Of a DNA stretch of 64,000 nucleotides, positions 15,937 to 24,410 are shown piece after piece (position 1 is the first letter of the stretch; every line of letters begins with the position of its first letter). Made by a program: the position numbers and the translations under genes. The stretch is from Arthrobacter sp. Leaf337 (GTDB lineage Bacteria > Actinomycetota > Actinomycetes > Actinomycetales > Micrococcaceae): the NCBI RefSeq assembly GCF_001423745.1, contig NZ_LMPC01000028.1:62001-126000 (forward strand), read 5' to 3'. The notes below the pieces were generated by a model, which saw nothing but the letters and a program-made list of their open reading frames with translations, ran no database searches and was not told where the DNA came from.

Positions 15937-16528
15937 ATAACGGTGGATTCCGGGGTCGGGACCACCTCGCGGTAACTGGCGCGAAGCCGTCCCTTGTCGG
16001 CGAACGGTAACGTTTGTTCGTTTTACATGTCTGGGTGCTGAAAGTCTCCGCAGGTCAGCCGAGCTGGTCTTCCTGTCCCGCGCCGTAGAAGGCCCGGTGC
16101 AGTTCGCCTTTGCGCCCGTGGAAGAAGCGCCGGGCCCGGACCTGACGGCCCTCTTGAAGGTTCGGCTGCGACCGTCCTCCGCCTGACCTTAGGCCTCACG
16201 GACCATCTCGGCCGCACCCATCCCTCGAAGGGTTCACCCCCGGTCAAGCCATAGTCGTCGAGGCCCTGCCGACGCTGGGGCTGGTCAGCACGGTTCTGGG
16301 CGCCCGCTTCCGGGGCGCAGAACATAAGCCCGCTCTCGGCCCCAGGCGAGACGGTAGCCCGGCGCACGTGAATGGCATGAAATGGCAGGCGCTGGCCGCA
16401 TCGCCACGGCAACAGCGCACTGGCTCGCGCGGCGCCGTCGTCCACGGACCTGCAGCGGCGCCCCGCGCCCTGCATGCTGCGCGCGGACCCGGCGGTAGGC
16501 TCAGTCAAGCAGACAGGGGGGCTGAGGT
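15937..16528. other. Intergenic region with no supported gene
   Basis: About 590 bp between the WxL operon and the EAL gene. Short open frames on both strands have coding-like stretches (for example AVEGPVQFAFAPVEEAPGPD near 16090 on plus), but they are broken and match nothing I recognise. Possibly the remains of a decayed gene. Confidence 0.3.
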
Positions 16529-17938
16529 ATGACAGAGAGAGAATCGAATACGCCGCGGGCTGGGGATATTTTAGTCTGCGTATTGACTGTCCAGGTGGTC
16601 TTCGTGCTGGCCGCCGGCGCCGTCGTGATCCTGGATCCGGCAGAGGTACTGGAACACCTCGGCGTCCGGGTGGTGGCAGGCTCGCTGGTCCTGATGCCGA
16701 TCGTCATGGTCTGCCTCGTGGCCCTGCGTTTCCGCAGGAATCACCGCTCGGAGAGAATCCATACCGGGAATGTTTCCCGGTTATTGGACAGGGTGCTGAG
16801 CACCAGCCATGAATGGATATGGGCGGTCGATGACGAGTGGAAATTCACGTTCTCCAGCCAGACCAGCGCGGATCTTCTTGGTTATCTGCCTGCAGAACTC
16901 ATCGGTGAGCCCTGCAGCGTGATCATCGACCCGGACGATCTCGCCAGGGCACGTGGGGCCGTGGCGATCTCCCTTGGCCGGGAAGGTTCCTCGTGGAACG
17001 GGCTCACCGTGCGCTGCCGACACCGCGACGGCAGCACAGTCTGGATGGAAGTATCCGGTGGTATCCGCCCGGCTGCTGACGGACAGCCTGGTGGCTTCGA
17101 CGGGACCAGCCGGATGCTCCCCCGGGAGACCGCACAGGAAGCAGCCGCTTCGCGCAGCCAAAACCAGATCCGCGAGATCATCGACGGGAAGTTGCTGCTG
17201 ACGGCCTTCCAGCCCATCCACAGTCTGGGCACCGGGCACCTCATCGGAGTGGAGGCGCTGTCGCGGTTTGTCAGCGATGACGGCGCAGGCGCGGAGTACT
17301 GGTTCCAGGAGGCCGCCGCCGTTGGCCTCTCCGCAGAGCTCGAATTCGCCGCCCTGACGACAGCGCTGGAGGCCGCACGGGAGCTGCCGCCGCTCATTTA
17401 CGTAGCCCTGAACATTTCCCCGGCCACCTGTCTGGACCCGGGACTCCCCGGACTACTGGAGCGTTCGTCCCTGCCCCTGGACCGGATGGTACTGGAGCAG
17501 ACCGAACGGCTCGAAGTGCCGGAATACGGTCCCCTCATCGCTGCCCTGGCGCCGCTGCGGGAGCGCGGGCTGCGCATTGCCGTCGACGACGCCGGCTCGG
17601 GCTTCGCCTCCATGCGCCACGTCCTCCACGTCCGGCCCGACATCATCAAGCTGGACCGCAGCCTCACCGCGGGGATCGACGATGATCAGGGCCAACGCGC
17701 CCTCGGCGCCGCCCTGGCCGAATTCGCCAGACGGATCGGCGCCACCCTCGTCGCGGAAGGCATCGAAACACAGGCAGAGCTCGCTGCAGTCACCGGGCTC
17801 GGGATGGCTGCCGGACAGGGCTACCTTCTCGGCCGGCCATCTGTCCACCCGCGGGAATGGGCAGCGTGGCATCAGGCCTCCACCCGGGAGTCAAGGCCAC
17901 CCGATGAACGCGCGTCACCCGGTCCCGGACCATCGTGA
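16529..17938 (+). CDS. Membrane PAS-EAL cyclic-di-GMP phosphodiesterase
   Basis: 469 residues. Two N-terminal membrane helices (about 13-33 and 45-65), a PAS domain (about 85-195, HEWIWAVDDEWKFTFSSQ...YLPAELIGEP) and an EAL domain (about 215-455). Catalytic residues look complete: EALSR (ExLxR), ALNIS, DDAGSGFAS, IKLDRSL, AEGIET and GQGYLLGRP. It has no GGDEF domain, so it should only degrade c-di-GMP, with PAS sensing. Monocistronic, with GGGGG seven bases before the ATG. Being next to the WxL surface operon could reflect surface or biofilm control, but no shared regulation is visible. Confidence 0.9.
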   Translation: MTERESNTPRAGDILVCVLTVQVVFVLAAGAVVILDPAEVLEHLGVRVVAGSLVLMPIVMVCLVALRFRRNHRSERIHTGNVSRLLDRVLSTSHEWIWAVDDEWKFTFSSQTSADLLGYLPAELIGEPCSVIIDPDDLARARGAVAISLGREGSSWNGLTVRCRHRDGSTVWMEVSGGIRPAADGQPGGFDGTSRMLPRETAQEAAASRSQNQIREIIDGKLLLTAFQPIHSLGTGHLIGVEALSRFVSDDGAGAEYWFQEAAAVGLSAELEFAALTTALEAARELPPLIYVALNISPATCLDPGLPGLLERSSLPLDRMVLEQTERLEVPEYGPLIAALAPLRERGLRIAVDDAGSGFASMRHVLHVRPDIIKLDRSLTAGIDDDQGQRALGAALAEFARRIGATLVAEGIETQAELAAVTGLGMAAGQGYLLGRPSVHPREWAAWHQASTRESRPPDERASPGPGPS

Positions 17939-18334
17939 TGACGGATAGGCGTCGGGATTGTCCGCCCCCACAAGGGTGGACCTTTGTCGGGCCGGGCGCG
18001 CCTAACGCTGATCGCGCCTGAGGAGCCCGAACCACTCCGCCAGCCTTGGGATCCGGCCATTCGAAGAACAGATGTCACCGCCATCGCCCGCCGCGGCCGC
18101 ACCTGAACCCACCGGACCGACTGGACGGCCCACCGCGTCCCCCCCCCCAGTACTGAGCAGAACGAAAGCGACACCAGATACATGGTTGGAGACTTCGTGA
18201 GTCCGACCATCGCGATCAGCGCATTCATTTCCATGTCGGAGGACCGCTGACCTGCTGCGGACCCGAAGTAGTACGCGCGCGCACCCTCCCGGCCGTTGCC
18301 GGCACCGGGCTAACCGGCGGTCAGCGGTCAGCGG
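17939..18334. other. Intergenic region beside second IS110
   Basis: About 395 bp with no supported gene and a run of nine C at about 18141. The part adjoining the transposase stop codon (about 18240-18334) is presumably the right end of the IS110 element, but no inverted repeats are expected in this family and the boundary cannot be placed by eye. Confidence 0.3.
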
Positions 18335-19537
18335 TCAGGCGGCCACTGGTGGTGATGCCGCAGGGGCCGGGGTGTAGGTGGTGCCGTCGCGGAGCATGGC
18401 CCAGAGGACGTTCAACCTTCGCCGGGCCAGGGAGAGCATGGCCTGGACGTGGGTTTTGCCTTCGGCACGTTTACGGTCGTAGTACCTCCGGGATGCGGAA
18501 CAGCTCTTCAGGGCCGAGAGCCCTGAGAGGTAGAAGACGCGCAGCAGCCTCCGGTCGTAGCGCCGGGGCCGGTGGTGGTTTCCGCTGATCCGTCCGGAGT
18601 CCCTGGGGGCCGGTGCCAGCCCGACGACGCCTGCGAACCGGTCGGCGGATTGGAAGACGGTGAGGTCGCCGCCGGTGGCGCCCAGGAACTCGGCGGCGAG
18701 AACTGGGCCGAACCCTGGCATGCTCAGCAGGGTCCGGGCGTGCCGGTGCTCGGTGACCTTCTCGCTGATCAGCGCGTCCAGCTCGGCCAGTTCCTTGTCC
18801 AGGGTCATGATTTCCCGGGCGAGGGCGGCGACAATCTGTTCTCCGAGGTGCTGGGCCGGGACGGTGGTGTGCTGGGACTTCGCGGCATCAACGGCGGCCT
18901 GGGCGACCGCGGCGCTGGACCGTGCGCCGTGTTTCTTCAGCCAGGCGTGGAGTCTGGCCTGCCCGGTGCGGCGGATCCCGTCCGGGGTCCGGTATCTGGT
19001 CAGCAGGAACAACGCGGCTTTGGAGCGGCTGTAGTCAAAGGCCCGTTCCAGGGCCGGGAAGTATTCCAGCAGCTGGGCCTGCAGGCGGTTGATCGCCCGG
19101 ACCCGGTCCGCGGATTTATCGGCCCGCCGGGCGGTGAGGATCCGCAGCCCGGTGCTGGTCTCGTCCCCGGCCCGCAGGGGTTGCAGGTCACGGCGCATCC
19201 GGGCCTGGTCCGCTATCACGGCGGCATCTTTCGCATCGGTTTTGCCCTCGCCGCGGTAAAGGCGGGAGGCGTGGTGGACGATCCGGCCCGGGATGTAGAG
19301 GATGTTCTGGCCGTGGGCGACGAGCAGGGCGATCAGCAGCGCCGGTCCGCCGTGGTTCAGGTCGGTGGCCCAGAGCACCTCGTCCCCGCCGGCCAGTTTC
19401 AGGACGTTGGCGATGAGCTCGAGCAGGGCCGGTTCGTCGTTGGGGATTTTCTGCGAGAGCAGCCGGGTTCCGTCGGCGTCGATTACGACGCAGTGATGAT
19501 GGGCTTTGCCGGCGTCGATACCGGCCCACAGTTTCAC
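18335..19537 (-). CDS. IS110-family transposase (second lineage)
   Basis: About 400 residues. N-terminal RuvC-like DEDD domain (LWAGIDAGKAHHHCVVIDADG, YRGEGKTDAKDAAVIADQAR) and C-terminal transposase_20 domain (LLSMPGFGPVLAAEFLGATGG, DRFAGVVGLAPAPRDSGR). Start placed at the GTG with GGAGG eight bases upstream; an ATG at 19552 is the alternative. It is only distantly similar to the first IS110, and two decayed copies of this lineage lie at 12677 and 24695. The gene appears intact, so it may still be active. Confidence 0.92.
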   Translation of the reverse strand: MKLWAGIDAGKAHHHCVVIDADGTRLLSQKIPNDEPALLELIANVLKLAGGDEVLWATDLNHGGPALLIALLVAHGQNILYIPGRIVHHASRLYRGEGKTDAKDAAVIADQARMRRDLQPLRAGDETSTGLRILTARRADKSADRVRAINRLQAQLLEYFPALERAFDYSRSKAALFLLTRYRTPDGIRRTGQARLHAWLKKHGARSSAAVAQAAVDAAKSQHTTVPAQHLGEQIVAALAREIMTLDKELAELDALISEKVTEHRHARTLLSMPGFGPVLAAEFLGATGGDLTVFQSADRFAGVVGLAPAPRDSGRISGNHHRPRRYDRRLLRVFYLSGLSALKSCSASRRYYDRKRAEGKTHVQAMLSLARRRLNVLWAMLRDGTTYTPAPAASPPVAA

Positions 19538-19778
19538 CAAAACAGCCTCCATTCCCTTGATTACAGGTGCCCGGCAGATAACCGCGCCGTCGTGTCCTTA
19601 TCCGGCGATCATGTCGCGTCTCTCAATCAGCGGTCGGGTCATCGCGGGGTGGCGGGCGGCCAATCCTACGAAGCCGTCACGCACGAGTCGTCCGGCCACA
19701 GCAACAAAGCCATACCCGCCTCCCCTGGGTAGCCACGACCCTACAATGGCCGCGGAACTTCACCCGGTAACAACATAA

Positions 19779-19832
19779 GGACAGCAGCAAAAAGAGAAAA
19801 AAGAGCTTTACAGCCCGAGCGCAGCGAGGTCC
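19779..19832 (+). repeat. A-rich/GAGCGCAGCGAGG repeat, copy 2
   Basis: GGACAGCAGCAAAAAG, a purine run, then GCCCGAGCGCAGCGAGG, matching 12174-12230. It lies between the IS110 start and the resolvase stop codon. Sequence 5' of it that would correspond to element Y is absent, probably cut off by the IS110 insertion. Confidence 0.55.
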
Positions 19833-19905
19833 GAGGGCCCAACTCGGGCGCTACGTGGGCGAGGCTGGAAAATGAAGGCCTCCGTCACCGGCCGTTCAGT
19901 CGCAC

Positions 19906-20502
19906 TTATTTTGTGGTGCTCTCGCGTGCAGCGAGGGCTTGCTGGTGGCGATAGAGCGTTGCGCGGCTCCAGCCCACGAGCCGGGCGGCGTCTTCCGCGG
20001 TGCGTCCCTTCGCTCGGGCGTCCTGGGCGATCGCCAGCTTGTCCGCGATGACGGCCGGGTCAGACACGGGCCGGCCGAAGCGGGTTCCGTTCTGTCTTGC
20101 GGCGGCGATGCCTGCGTTGACTCTCTCGACGATCAGTTCGCGTTCATACTCGGCGAGGGTGGCGAGCATGTTGAGCATCAGCCGGCCCGTCGAGGTCGCG
20201 GGGTCAATGCCGTCCGAGATGGATCGGACGTGAATGCCGCGGTCGCGCAGCAGGGTCACGGTGTTGAGCACGTCGATCAGCGATCGGCCCAACCGGTCGA
20301 CTCGCCACACGACCACGGTGTCGCCCTCCTCGGCGTACTCGAGGAGTCTTTTCATGCCGGGCCGCTCGATTGCCGCCTTGCTTCCCGAGGTGACGTCGGC
20401 GAAGACGTCGCGTTTCTGCACGCCGGCGGCGACCAGCGCGTCCAGCTGCAGCTGGGCATCCTGACCGGAAGTACTGACGCGCGTATAACCCAGTTGCCTC
20501 AC
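19906..20502 (-). CDS. Serine recombinase, Tn3-type resolvase/invertase
   Basis: 198 residues, typical length for small resolvases. Catalytic serine in YTRVSTSGQD (residue 10), arginines in VVWRVDRLGRSL, the E-helix region LMLNMLATLAEYERELIVERVNAGI, and a C-terminal helix-turn-helix (TAEDAARLVGWSRATLYRHQQAL) for site binding. Directly upstream (20503-20910) are several GTCTC/GAGAC half-sites and two fuller copies of the res-like repeat, so it is the natural candidate to act on the whole repeat family. No Tn3 transposase gene is nearby. Confidence 0.92.
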   Translation of the reverse strand: MRQLGYTRVSTSGQDAQLQLDALVAAGVQKRDVFADVTSGSKAAIERPGMKRLLEYAEEGDTVVVWRVDRLGRSLIDVLNTVTLLRDRGIHVRSISDGIDPATSTGRLMLNMLATLAEYERELIVERVNAGIAAARQNGTRFGRPVSDPAVIADKLAIAQDARAKGRTAEDAARLVGWSRATLYRHQQALAARESTTK

Positions 20503-20509
20503 AAAGCCA

Positions 20510-20577
20510 TTCTGACTCGGAAAGTCTCGGGAGCACCCTCGCTGAGACGATTCTTGGTGAGACGCGTTAGCGAGACA
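20510..20577. repeat. Resolvase-proximal half-site cluster
   Basis: Immediately upstream of the resolvase start are GTCTCGGGAG, CGCTGAGACG, TGGTGAGACG and TAGCGAGACATC. They are repeated GTCTC/GAGAC half-sites in both orientations, like the subsites of a res region where a resolvase also represses its own gene. Exact subsite limits cannot be fixed by eye. Confidence 0.5.
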
Positions 20578-20738
20578 TCAGTGGGCCCTACTTTCTCAGC
20601 TCCTCGGCCGGCGTATAGGGCCGCGGGTCGATGTCTTGGAAAGCTGTTGTTTTTCAAGACGCTAGGCAGCCGAACTAAGAAATTTGTTTTCTTCCGCGCC
20701 TCGCGCCCTAATCAGCTCCCGGCCGGCGCCCGTTCAGC

Positions 20739-20790
20739 TGTCTCATAACTAAGGATGAGTACTCGATTTTCGCCAAGGGGTTATGAGACA
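20739..20790 (+). repeat. res-like site S3
   Basis: TGTCTCATAACT, spacer, degenerate TACTCGATTTTCGCC, central AA, then GGGGTTATGAGACA. Same order of half-sites as S5 and S7 with a slightly longer spacer. Confidence 0.65.
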
Positions 20791-20881
20791 TAGATACGAG
20801 AATCGCCCTTGCCATCGCGCGTCCAAAGTTCCGCAGAAAATCTGTGACTGTGCAGGTCAGACGACTATCCGCTCGTCGAGA

Positions 20882-20909
20882 TGTCTCGTTTCCCAGGGGT
20901 TGTGAGACG
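20882..20909. repeat. res-like site S4
   Basis: TGTCTCGTTTCCC, central AG, GGGTTGTGAGACG: a 28-bp imperfect palindrome of the res-like family, lacking a clear third half-site. It borders the phosphotransferase module on its downstream side. Confidence 0.65.
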
Positions 20910-21110
20910 CACGTAATGCTCAAGTTTGGGGACCTTCACAGGGTGATAAATCGGACAGTTCATTTGGGCACTCCGAGACCGCCTCCGGTGTCCTGGCCGG
21001 TTCGATGCGGGTGTCCGCGCGTCCGCGTCGGTGCAGGTCATCGACTATGACCTTGGGCGGAATCGGGAGCGCGCCTTACGCCGCGTACCAAGCACCGACG
21101 CAGGTCACTG

Positions 21111-22034
21111 TCACACGAGCAGCGCCTCGAGCTCCGGAAGTCGGCCGAACAGGTCGGGGAGGCCGCGCACCCCGTTGCGCACGGACTCGTGCGACAGCGC
21201 GAGGTCAGGGCCGGTGCTTGCCTCGACACCGGCGAGGCACCGGAGGATGTTCCACCTCGTGTGCCCCAGCCAGGCGCCGATCATGAACACAAACCAGCTT
21301 GAACCTGACGGCGGCAGCGCTCCGCCCCCCGCGACATAGCCGTCGAGAACCGAGCCGAAAATGGCGGGCTTGATGTCGTCGAAGCCAGGTCCCTTCGCGA
21401 GGCTCAGCGCGGTCGAGCCGAGCTCACTGGACAGGTCGAGCATCCCCGAGAGCTCCCAGTCGAGCACCACCGGCCGACCCTCTCGAGCGAGCAGATTCCA
21501 CGGTTGGATGTCCCTGTGGGTCAGCACGACGGGGCCTGGCCGTTCGCAGGTGTCGACGAAGTGGGCAATCGCGAGGAACGTCTCGACGTGAGAGGCGAGC
21601 TCGTCGGCCCACGGCTGTCCGGTCGCCGCCGCCCTCGCGGCGAGCTCGGACCAGTCCCGTGACGTCGGGTCCTCGATCGACACATGGGTCCACGCGACGT
21701 CGAGCGCGTGGACGCGCGCGAGGATCTCACCGATCTCAAACGCGTACACAGCCGACACTGGCGCTTCGGGCACCTTCTCGCCTTCGACCCATCGGTGAAC
21801 GAGCGTGTAGTGGCTGGCCGAGATCGGCTCTGGCATCGGAATGCCAGCAGCGAACGCCGCCCGCTCAAACCTGAACACGTCCTCGACGCGATAGGTCCAG
21901 CGGCGGTCGACGAGGTTCAACTCCTTCACCGCGAACGACCCCTGGTCGGTGTCGAGCCGGTACATCCGGTTGGCGAACCCGCCGTGGACACGAATCATCG
22001 GCCCGATCGGCGCGCCGAGATGCGAAAGGTTCAC
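21111..22034 (-). CDS. APH/choline-kinase-fold phosphotransferase
   Basis: 307 residues. Protein-kinase-like phosphotransferase with nucleotide loop GGFANRMYRLDTDQGSFAVKELN (Lys near residue 38), catalytic LTHRDIQPWNLL (Brenner-type HxD near residue 170), and metal-binding VVLDWELSG. This fold covers aminoglycoside and macrolide phosphotransferases as well as metabolic kinases, so antibiotic resistance is possible but not shown. It is a single gene between res-like sites S4 and S5, on the opposite strand to the other modules. Confidence 0.85.
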   Translation of the reverse strand: MNLSHLGAPIGPMIRVHGGFANRMYRLDTDQGSFAVKELNLVDRRWTYRVEDVFRFERAAFAAGIPMPEPISASHYTLVHRWVEGEKVPEAPVSAVYAFEIGEILARVHALDVAWTHVSIEDPTSRDWSELAARAAATGQPWADELASHVETFLAIAHFVDTCERPGPVVLTHRDIQPWNLLAREGRPVVLDWELSGMLDLSSELGSTALSLAKGPGFDDIKPAIFGSVLDGYVAGGGALPPSGSSWFVFMIGAWLGHTRWNILRCLAGVEASTGPDLALSHESVRNGVRGLPDLFGRLPELEALLV

Positions 22035-22162
22035 CCACTCATTCTATGAGCTGGCAGTTCATCGATGCACCGAACTTTCCCGCAATGCATGCTCACTGTC
22101 ACCGCCACGCCGACGAACGGCCACAGCCCGACCACTTACCAAACACGCCTGAGCCCGATTCG

Positions 22163-22207
22163 GTGTCTCGAATCCTCTGCGCCTCGAAACCCAAGGGTTT
22201 CGAGACA
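22163..22207 (+). repeat. res-like site S5
   Basis: GTGTCTCGAATCC, spacer TCTGC, then the perfect palindrome GCCTCGAAACCC-AA-GGGTTTCGAGACA. With S7 it is the best-preserved copy. It separates the phosphotransferase gene from the small membrane-protein gene. Confidence 0.8.
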
Positions 22208-22447
22208 ACCTCCTGGAGGTAGCGTTAAGGGCACCCTCTCCGTACATGGCATCGTGCGCCGGAAAACGTGCGCATCGAGGCAGGGCTACTGGATCCGTGC
22301 AGAAAGCATGCCTGGCTGCACACCGGACGACCGGCTTGCGGGCGCTGGCGAGCCGCCTAATAACGCCTGCCATTCCGGTGGTTCGAGGTGCTCAGATTGA
22401 GACCTAGAAGGCCTGATATTTTGCTGCCCCGTGTGTAAGGTCGGTTC

Positions 22448-22729
22448 ATGGACGCAACTGCAGCGTATCGATCACCGCGGTGGTGGCCTTGGGCGCTAGC
22501 GATCCTGGGCGTAATCGTTTTAAACGCCTTCTTCATCGGATCACGGGGAGGTGAGTGCTTTGACTACGTGATTGAGTCGGGCGCCGCCGGTACCTGCACT
22601 AGTGGTCCGATGCTCGGGATCGAAGGGACGTGGATCTTGGGCGTCGTAAGCGCGGCGGCCGTCGTTTACTTCGCTCGTCGCGTCGTGCGCGTAATTAGCG
22701 CCGGAGGGACTACGGAAGAACATCGCTAG
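22448..22729 (+). CDS. Small two-helix membrane protein
   Basis: 93 residues. Two membrane helices (about 12-32, WWPWALAILGVIVLNAFFIG, and 59-80, GTWILGVVSAAAVVYFARRVV) flank an extracytoplasmic loop with two cysteines (GECFDYVIESGAAGTCTSG) that could form a disulfide. No known family recognised. It is the only gene between res-like sites S5 and S6, so it behaves as a one-gene module. Confidence 0.65.
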   Translation: MDATAAYRSPRWWPWALAILGVIVLNAFFIGSRGGECFDYVIESGAAGTCTSGPMLGIEGTWILGVVSAAAVVYFARRVVRVISAGGTTEEHR

Positions 22730-22846
22730 CAATCACATGTGGGACATCGTTCAGCGAGCCGGCTGTTGGCGCCACAAATGGACCCCATGCGCATCTGTCC
22801 TGCGTATTCGCGGTGGACGATCCGGTTACGGGAGATCTGAATTCCT

Positions 22847-22890
22847 GTGCCTCATAACTTCAGCGACCCGAATCCCTAGGGTCTGAGACG
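22847..22890 (+). repeat. res-like site S6
   Basis: GTGCCTCATAACT, spacer TCAGC, GACCCGAATCCC, central TA, GGGTCTGAGACG. It is preceded by CTGAATTCCTG, which also precedes S7, so homology extends upstream of the site. The next gene starts only 17 bp downstream. Confidence 0.75.
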
Positions 22891-22906
22891 GTTGGACAAT
22901 GGTTCC

Positions 22907-23200
22907 ATGACTGATCAGCCTTTCGAGTCCAAGTTCTCTTCCGAGGACCCCCCTTGGAAGGCTCCGGATGCCGAATTGATTGCGGTTGCTAGAGAAAACG
23001 GTGTTTCTCTGCAAGCCCTTCTCCTGGCCGCTCAAGACCATGCCCGCAAACTAGATGCGGCTCTGCGAGACCTGGGTGCCGCAGGCATATCTCCACTCGC
23101 AATCGCGGCTGAGGCCGGCTTAGGTGAAGCTCATGTTTCGGCTGTACTGGCTGGCCAAACCACCCTGGACTTCCTTTTGGAGCTCTCAAGAACCGACTAG
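22907..23200 (+). CDS. Small protein with HTH-like C-terminus
   Basis: 97 residues from the ATG at 22907. The N-terminal half is polar; the second half is a helical pair (VSLQALLLAAQDHARKLDAALRDLG) followed by ISPLAIAAEAGLGEAHVSAVLAG, which reads as a helix-turn-helix. No named family. It is the only gene between res-like sites S6 and S7, starting almost at the end of S6, so transcription must begin within or before the site. Confidence 0.6.
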   Translation: MTDQPFESKFSSEDPPWKAPDAELIAVARENGVSLQALLLAAQDHARKLDAALRDLGAAGISPLAIAAEAGLGEAHVSAVLAGQTTLDFLLELSRTD

Positions 23201-23307
23201 CCAACCGACATGGGCCAAGCCTGAATTACGTTCTATTTCGCTGTGCCTCAAGACCGAGCGTCGTGGTGTCCGGTGAAGGATTCCCCTTGCGGGACAGCTG
23301 AATTCCT

Positions 23308-23352
23308 GCGTCTCGAAACCTCACTGCCTCGAAACCCTAGGGTTTCGAGACA
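23308..23352 (+). repeat. res-like site S7
   Basis: GCGTCTCGAAACC, spacer TCACT, then GCCTCGAAACCC-TA-GGGTTTCGAGACA, a 24-bp perfect palindrome plus one direct half-site. Same 45-bp layout as S2 and S5. It precedes the VOC/HxlR pair. Confidence 0.8.
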
Positions 23353-23520
23353 ATTTTTAGCTGGCCCATGGGAGCGCGACAAATAGCGCGGCCAAAACGC
23401 CGCCATTTACTGCTGAAAATCAACGCACGGTCGGGCACCCATTTGCTCGCCCGAACCTCTGAAGGTGCTCCTACACGCCCCTCCTACAAGCCTGCAGTTG
23501 CGGACCGCGCGGCAGAGATC

Positions 23521-23549
23521 TTGACGTGACACTTGCATTTTGCAAGTAT
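23521..23549 (+). promoter_or_regulatory. Promoter with palindromic operator for VOC/HxlR genes
   Basis: TTGACG (-35), 17-bp spacer and AAGTAT (-10) put the transcription start at about the ATG at 23557, so the mRNA is probably leaderless. The spacer and -10 are covered by a perfect 7-3-7 palindrome ACTTGCA-TTT-TGCAAGT (23531-23547), a likely operator for the HxlR protein encoded second in the operon. Confidence 0.6.
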
Positions 23550-23556
23550 TATGCGC

Positions 23557-23961
23557 ATGAGCCTCTTCATCACCTGCCCGGTCGAGAGCGTCGAGCGCGC
23601 GACCGCCTTCTACACCGCCCTGGGCTGGAGCCTCAGCCCAGAAATGTCCGATCACAACGTGTCATGCTTCGCGATCGCGCCCGAGCAGTACGTCATGCTC
23701 GGCAGCCGCGAGATGTACGCGAGCGTCGGCGGCGCCGAGGAGCTGGTCGGCGGACCCGACACGCCATCGAAGGTCACGGTCTCGTTCGACCTCGGCAGCC
23801 GCGAGGCGGTCGACGAGCTAGTCGAACGCGCCGGCGCCGCCGGAGGGCGGATCGGTGACACCGACGACTACCCCTTCATGTACCAGCGCCAGTTCGACGA
23901 CCCTGACGGCTACCACTACTCGCCGTTTTGGATGAAACCGGACGCCGATCCGCCCGAGTGA
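23557..23961 (+). CDS. VOC (glyoxalase/bleomycin-resistance fold) protein
   Basis: 134 residues of the vicinal-oxygen-chelate superfamily: SLFITCPVESVERATAFYTALGW opens the first beta-alpha-beta module and RQFDDPDGYHYSPFWM closes the second. This subgroup (PhnB/YwbC-like) includes antibiotic-binding and lactoylglutathione-lyase-like proteins; substrate unknown. ATG at 23551 is an alternative start. The stop overlaps the GTG start of the HxlR gene by four bases, so both are translated together. Confidence 0.8.
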   Translation: MSLFITCPVESVERATAFYTALGWSLSPEMSDHNVSCFAIAPEQYVMLGSREMYASVGGAEELVGGPDTPSKVTVSFDLGSREAVDELVERAGAAGGRIGDTDDYPFMYQRQFDDPDGYHYSPFWMKPDADPPE

Positions 23962-24239
23962 GCGACCTCGCCGCGGCCCTCGATATCGTTGGAGCACGGT
24001 GGGCCTTGCTCATCGTGGAGCGGCTGCTCGACGGGCCGCAGCGCTACGGCGATCTGCAGCGCGACCTCGGAGTGCCGACGAACATTCTCGCGACCCGCCT
24101 GCGCGAGCTCGAAGCCGCCGGGATACTGTCCCGTCTGCCCCTCCGGCACAACACCCGGGCCTATGCGCTGACCGATCGCGGGCTTGCCTTGCGTGAGGCG
24201 ATCATCGCGCTAGGACGCTGGGGCAGCGATGAGGCCTAG
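23958..24239 (+). CDS. HxlR-family transcriptional regulator
   Basis: 93 residues from the GTG overlapping the VOC stop (an in-frame ATG at 23928 is the alternative). Winged-helix HxlR signature: ALDIVGARWALLIVERLLDGPQRYGDLQRDLG, then PTNILATRLRELEAAGIL and ALTDRGLAL. HxlR proteins usually sense electrophiles or aldehydes and control an adjacent detoxifying gene, here the VOC protein, probably through the palindrome at 23531-23547. Confidence 0.88.
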   Translation: MSDLAAALDIVGARWALLIVERLLDGPQRYGDLQRDLGVPTNILATRLRELEAAGILSRLPLRHNTRAYALTDRGLALREAIIALGRWGSDEA

Positions 24240-24380
24240 GCGTGGCGCGGAATCGCGACGCGCTTCGATGAGTTGGCTGGGCTCTGCCCCTGCAACACGT
24301 GGGCTGGCTGGATCCGTAGAGGCTAAAGGGTGTTGAGCTGACGAGAGCTGACTTCCGCGTCGAAGCGTAGCGGAATGCCT

Positions 24381-24410
24381 TGCTGGCCTTCCCGAGCGGG
24401 AAGGCCAGCA
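24381..24410. terminator. Strong hairpin, probable terminator
   Basis: Perfect 13-bp arms TGCTGGCCTTCCC and GGGAAGGCCAGCA with loop GAGC, 140 bp after the HxlR stop. No T tract. The surrounding 24240-24690 region has no supported gene. Confidence 0.55.

Noticed and set aside
16023..16508. 161-codon minus-strand open frame before the EAL gene
   Set aside because: Arg/Pro/Gly-rich composition, no ribosome binding site or domain; typical high-GC shadow.
18122..18234. Minus-strand frame beginning MEMNALIAMVGLT next to the IS110
   Set aside because: The attractive N-terminus soon turns into low-complexity sequence across a poly-C run; no support for a gene.
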